From Chamaea fasciata (Eukaryota; Chordata; Aves; Passeriformes; Sylviidae), in assembly GCA_029207755.1 (NCBI GenBank), contig JARCOQ010000004.1:36615685-36679684 (forward strand): a stretch of 64,000 nucleotides of DNA, read 5' to 3'. A model generated the notes under the pieces. The model worked only from the letters and a program-made list of their open reading frames with translations, had not been told where the DNA came from and did no database searches. Below are positions 61,067 through 64,000 of the stretch, one piece after another (position 1 is the stretch's first letter; each line of letters starts with the position of its first letter). The position numbers and the translations under genes were made by a program.

Positions 61067-63640
61067 GATTGCATCACTGAACATACAGTTCTTTTTTAAA
61101 AAAAAGTAGTTCTGGCCCAGTTCTTCATCATCAGTATTAGTACTAAATACTAATGTAATGTTAGGGTTAAATTGTATTATTAATTTAGAAGTTTTCAGAG
61201 TGAATCTTTTTGGCAGTGGTCCCTGGCAGCTTTCATGTCTCTGATGAAGCATCACCAATGGTAAACCTTTTCCCATTCCTGCTAGCTCTTTCAGGTGTTT
61301 CCTGTTGGCTATGCAAAGATGTATGAGGAACTGAGTATGTACACCAAATACTGCAACACCCAGAATATTTACTGATCTTTATACTTAACCTACTTTAATT
61401 TCAACTACTATTGAATGAATTTGGAGAGAATGATTTTTTCCTCTTTCTTAAACTTTTTCTTAATCACATATTATCTCCGCTTAAAGGCATTTTCCCTCTC
61501 AACAGCATTCTATGCTCTAAATAGACTAGAAAGCAAAAGCATTGTAGCATTTTTTTCCATTAATGTTCCTGACATTTAGAATTGCCTCCTGATTCTACAA
61601 GTGGTACTGTGGTGCTACACTGCAATGAGCAATTTCAATTCAATTTGAAATGAAAGACTATAGAAGACTCATGTGATCTCCTTCATTTCCTCCTCATCCT
61701 AGGCATAAGGTGGAGTAGGAAAGGAAAAGGTTGATTGGAGAATCATTTGGAGCTTGCATATAAATATATATTTAATCTGAATCACACTGTGCTTTCCGTT
61801 CTTTCATCAAACTGTTGAGCTACCTTAAACATAATTTCATATAAATTTCTAATTTGGTTCCTTTCTATTCAGGAATTAGTAATAAAGTATACATACAAAG
61901 CAATAAATTCTTTATTAGTATAAACAAAACAACCTATATATACTCAGATTAAGACTCTTTCTTATTTTGAACATATTACATATATCTATATATTAGACAA
62001 ATTGTCTTTTCTTAAATAAATTCTTTCATAGAGCATAGTAATTTCAGGCACAGAATGTAAAAATTTCGTTTTCCTGACTTTGGAGTTCATCACATGGTCT
62101 TATGTTGCACATTATAGAGGACCAGCCAAGTTTAGTATATTTTAAGGAATATGCAGTATTTCTTGATTGCTAGATTTCTGGAGTATTGGCTTGAGATACT
62201 AGAATTGACACTAGAATTGTGCCAACTCTGAACTTCAGATATTTTAATGAGTTCAATTCTATGTCTGTTTTTCCCCATTGTTTGACCTCAAATATTTCAC
62301 TTTACTGCATCTGAATGTTCCATGATATGACATTATACTAGCCCTGGACCTGCCTTGTTTATGTACCCATCTGCTCTGCATCTCCCAAAGATGGAGATTG
62401 CATCTTTGAAATGGAGATTTCATTGCTGCTTTTTTTTCCATAAAACTCTTTACTGCTTCCTTATGGATATCCAGGATTTTCTAAGGCAGAATTATTATTT
62501 TAAATATATTTTTCCCTCTCCTTTGCAAAACTTCTGTTCTTGGCAAACTGTTGCCTGCATTTCTACTTCTTGCTGTTGTCACATTTTGAATTTCTTTGAC
62601 CAGGAGTGAATCTAGCAGCTATAAATCTGGTTGTGTATAGGCGCCTGTTTTTTTCCACTGAGTCATATTCTTTAACCTGTTTCCCTGTCTAAGGACATTG
62701 AAAGCTATCTGGTATGGAATTCAAAAATACCTTGGTTCTTAATTTTAACTGAAAGCTTTAATGCCTATTTTACCTGCAAATTCATCTTTCTTGTTATAGC
62801 TGCCTATGAAGTTACCCAAATAAAAGATCACTTAGCTGTTTCTGTCCTTATTTTTTTTTTCAATTTGTCTGTCTCCTTTTTTTTTTTTTTTTTTTTTTAT
62901 TTCTGGCAGCAATGAAAATCAAAAGAGATTTCTGTAACTGTGTAACTGTGCTCTAATTGAATATCCTCTAATAAGGTTTTTCTTTGATGTATCTTTTCGA
63001 CTTCAATCTTATTTGACTGCCACCTTTCAGGCTTTGGAAACCTTTGTTTCAAGCCACAGTGGCCCCCTGTAGCAATCCTAGAGCAACAAGATTTTAATCA
63101 CAGTCCGGAAATTCTGATATTTGACATGACAAAGCTACTATTACCTCTTTCACCTCTTTACCTGTCATCTCCAAAATCCTCCTCAGTACTAGGACCCATT
63201 TTTGTGGCTATCATTACTAGCTCATTCACTACTATGAACTTCTCTTTTTTTTTCTTTTGGTTTTTTTTTCTACTTTTTAAAAAATATTTGGGTATTTTAT
63301 ATTTTTTTATTTTAGTCTGGCTCCTAGAACCATGACCAGCCCTTGGCAAAAGTTGCTGATGCCGCTGTTATATTGCCATTCGCATGGCCACGGAGCCTAT
63401 GTTTGGGCAGTTTCCTGAATTTACCTTGTTGCTTTTCTGTTCTCCCCATTTTTTACATCTTTCAGAGCATGCTGGATAAATGACAAGAGCCTCTGCTGCT
63501 CTTCTTTGGTCTGCATCCATTATCCATCTCCCTTGTGACTGCATTAATCCAAACATAAAGCACATTTGGGAATGGAGGAAGGAAGAAGTTGTGCCTACCA
63601 AGTCCTTATGAGCACCATATCCACCAATCCACTGTGACCG
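61067..63640. other. Intergenic DNA, nothing recognised
   Basis: AT-rich with T runs (22 T at 62877-62898; T-rich near 63245-63310). A minus-strand 91-residue frame at 63368-63643 is not recognised. Confidence 0.4.
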
Positions 63641-64000
63641 CAATGGTCCCTGCTGCTCTCACATAACCTGTGAATTGGGAATAATAAAAGGAGAAATAGC
63701 GCTGAGCATATATTCTGCCCCCAGAAACCAGTGAAGGCAGTGATAACTTTATTCATTTCCTTAATGAATGCATGCTGTCTCCCTCAGCTGAGGTGAGGTG
63801 GTGGACATGTCAGCAGTGGCAGAAGGAAGGGCCCTTAGACATAAGGCTTGCCACTTCGACTGTCCTCGGGTAAGACAGTGTCCTGGATCAGTGGGAAATG
63901 CTCTGTGGTGCTGCTTCTGGTGCACGGGTTCCATGCCAGGAGGTGCCAGCAGTGGACGCTGTGCAATACAAACAGCTGAAGGAGGCTTTCGAGGAGGCTT
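63641..64000 (+). other. Possible retroviral (gag-like) fragment entering at the right edge
   Basis: The sequence becomes GC-richer toward the edge. A plus-strand frame from about 63877 to the end reads with motifs DQWEM and later VQYKQLKEAFEEA, which faintly resemble a retroviral capsid start. A stop lies just upstream in frame. With only 120 bases of frame this is weak; it could equally be unrelated unique DNA. Confidence 0.22.

Noticed and set aside
1..64000. tRNA, rRNA, CRISPR or bacterial-type operon features
   Set aside because: None seen; the window is vertebrate nuclear DNA.

Overview
The window looks like nuclear DNA from a bird. CR1 LINE fragments, some with the avian 3' end (ATTCTATG-type tail), and several solo LTRs of avian endogenous retrovirus types are scattered through an AT-rich background. 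The only host protein-coding sequence I can support is the first coding exon of MCTP1 (multiple C2 and transmembrane domain protein 1), on the minus strand at 55724-56302. It sits inside a CpG island that runs from about 55.2 to 57.1 kb. From general knowledge, the human 5q region that holds MCTP1 corresponds to the avian Z chromosome, so this is probably Z-linked sequence; that is inference, not something the bases show.

Layout: 1-55.72 kb is read as part of MCTP1 intron 1. No MCTP1 C2-domain exon was recognised there, and the intron continues past the left edge. It contains CR1 fragments near 8.9, 15.1-18.3, 23.1-25.8, 34.6 and 39.3 kb. It also holds about ten LTR insertions or fragments and two decayed ERVL-like pol remnants, one on each strand (31.6-34.1 kb plus; 43.0-47.3 kb minus). 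The block at 42-48.5 kb is a nested palimpsest: an old minus-strand ERVL remnant is interrupted by two younger plus-strand solo LTRs and flanked by two more. At 15-17.5 kb a CR1 that retains an ORF1 esterase and endonuclease region is split by a solo LTR with a 5-bp target duplication. Most LTRs in the intron point antisense to MCTP1, and most CR1 fragments point sense.

From 55.2 to 57.2 kb lie the MCTP1 exon 1, its CpG-island promoter and, just upstream, a roughly 110-base A/C-only tract with a (CA)n core. From 57.2 to 64 kb is upstream intergenic DNA with a (GA)n repeat, a perfect 54-bp tandem duplication, one CR1 3' end, and a possible retroviral fragment at the right edge.

I found no new biological system. 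The most interesting items are the datable nest of insertions, the LTR orientation bias, a conserved open frame inside two copies of one LTR, a perfect 20-bp-arm hairpin, and the strand-asymmetric A/C tract next to the MCTP1 promoter.
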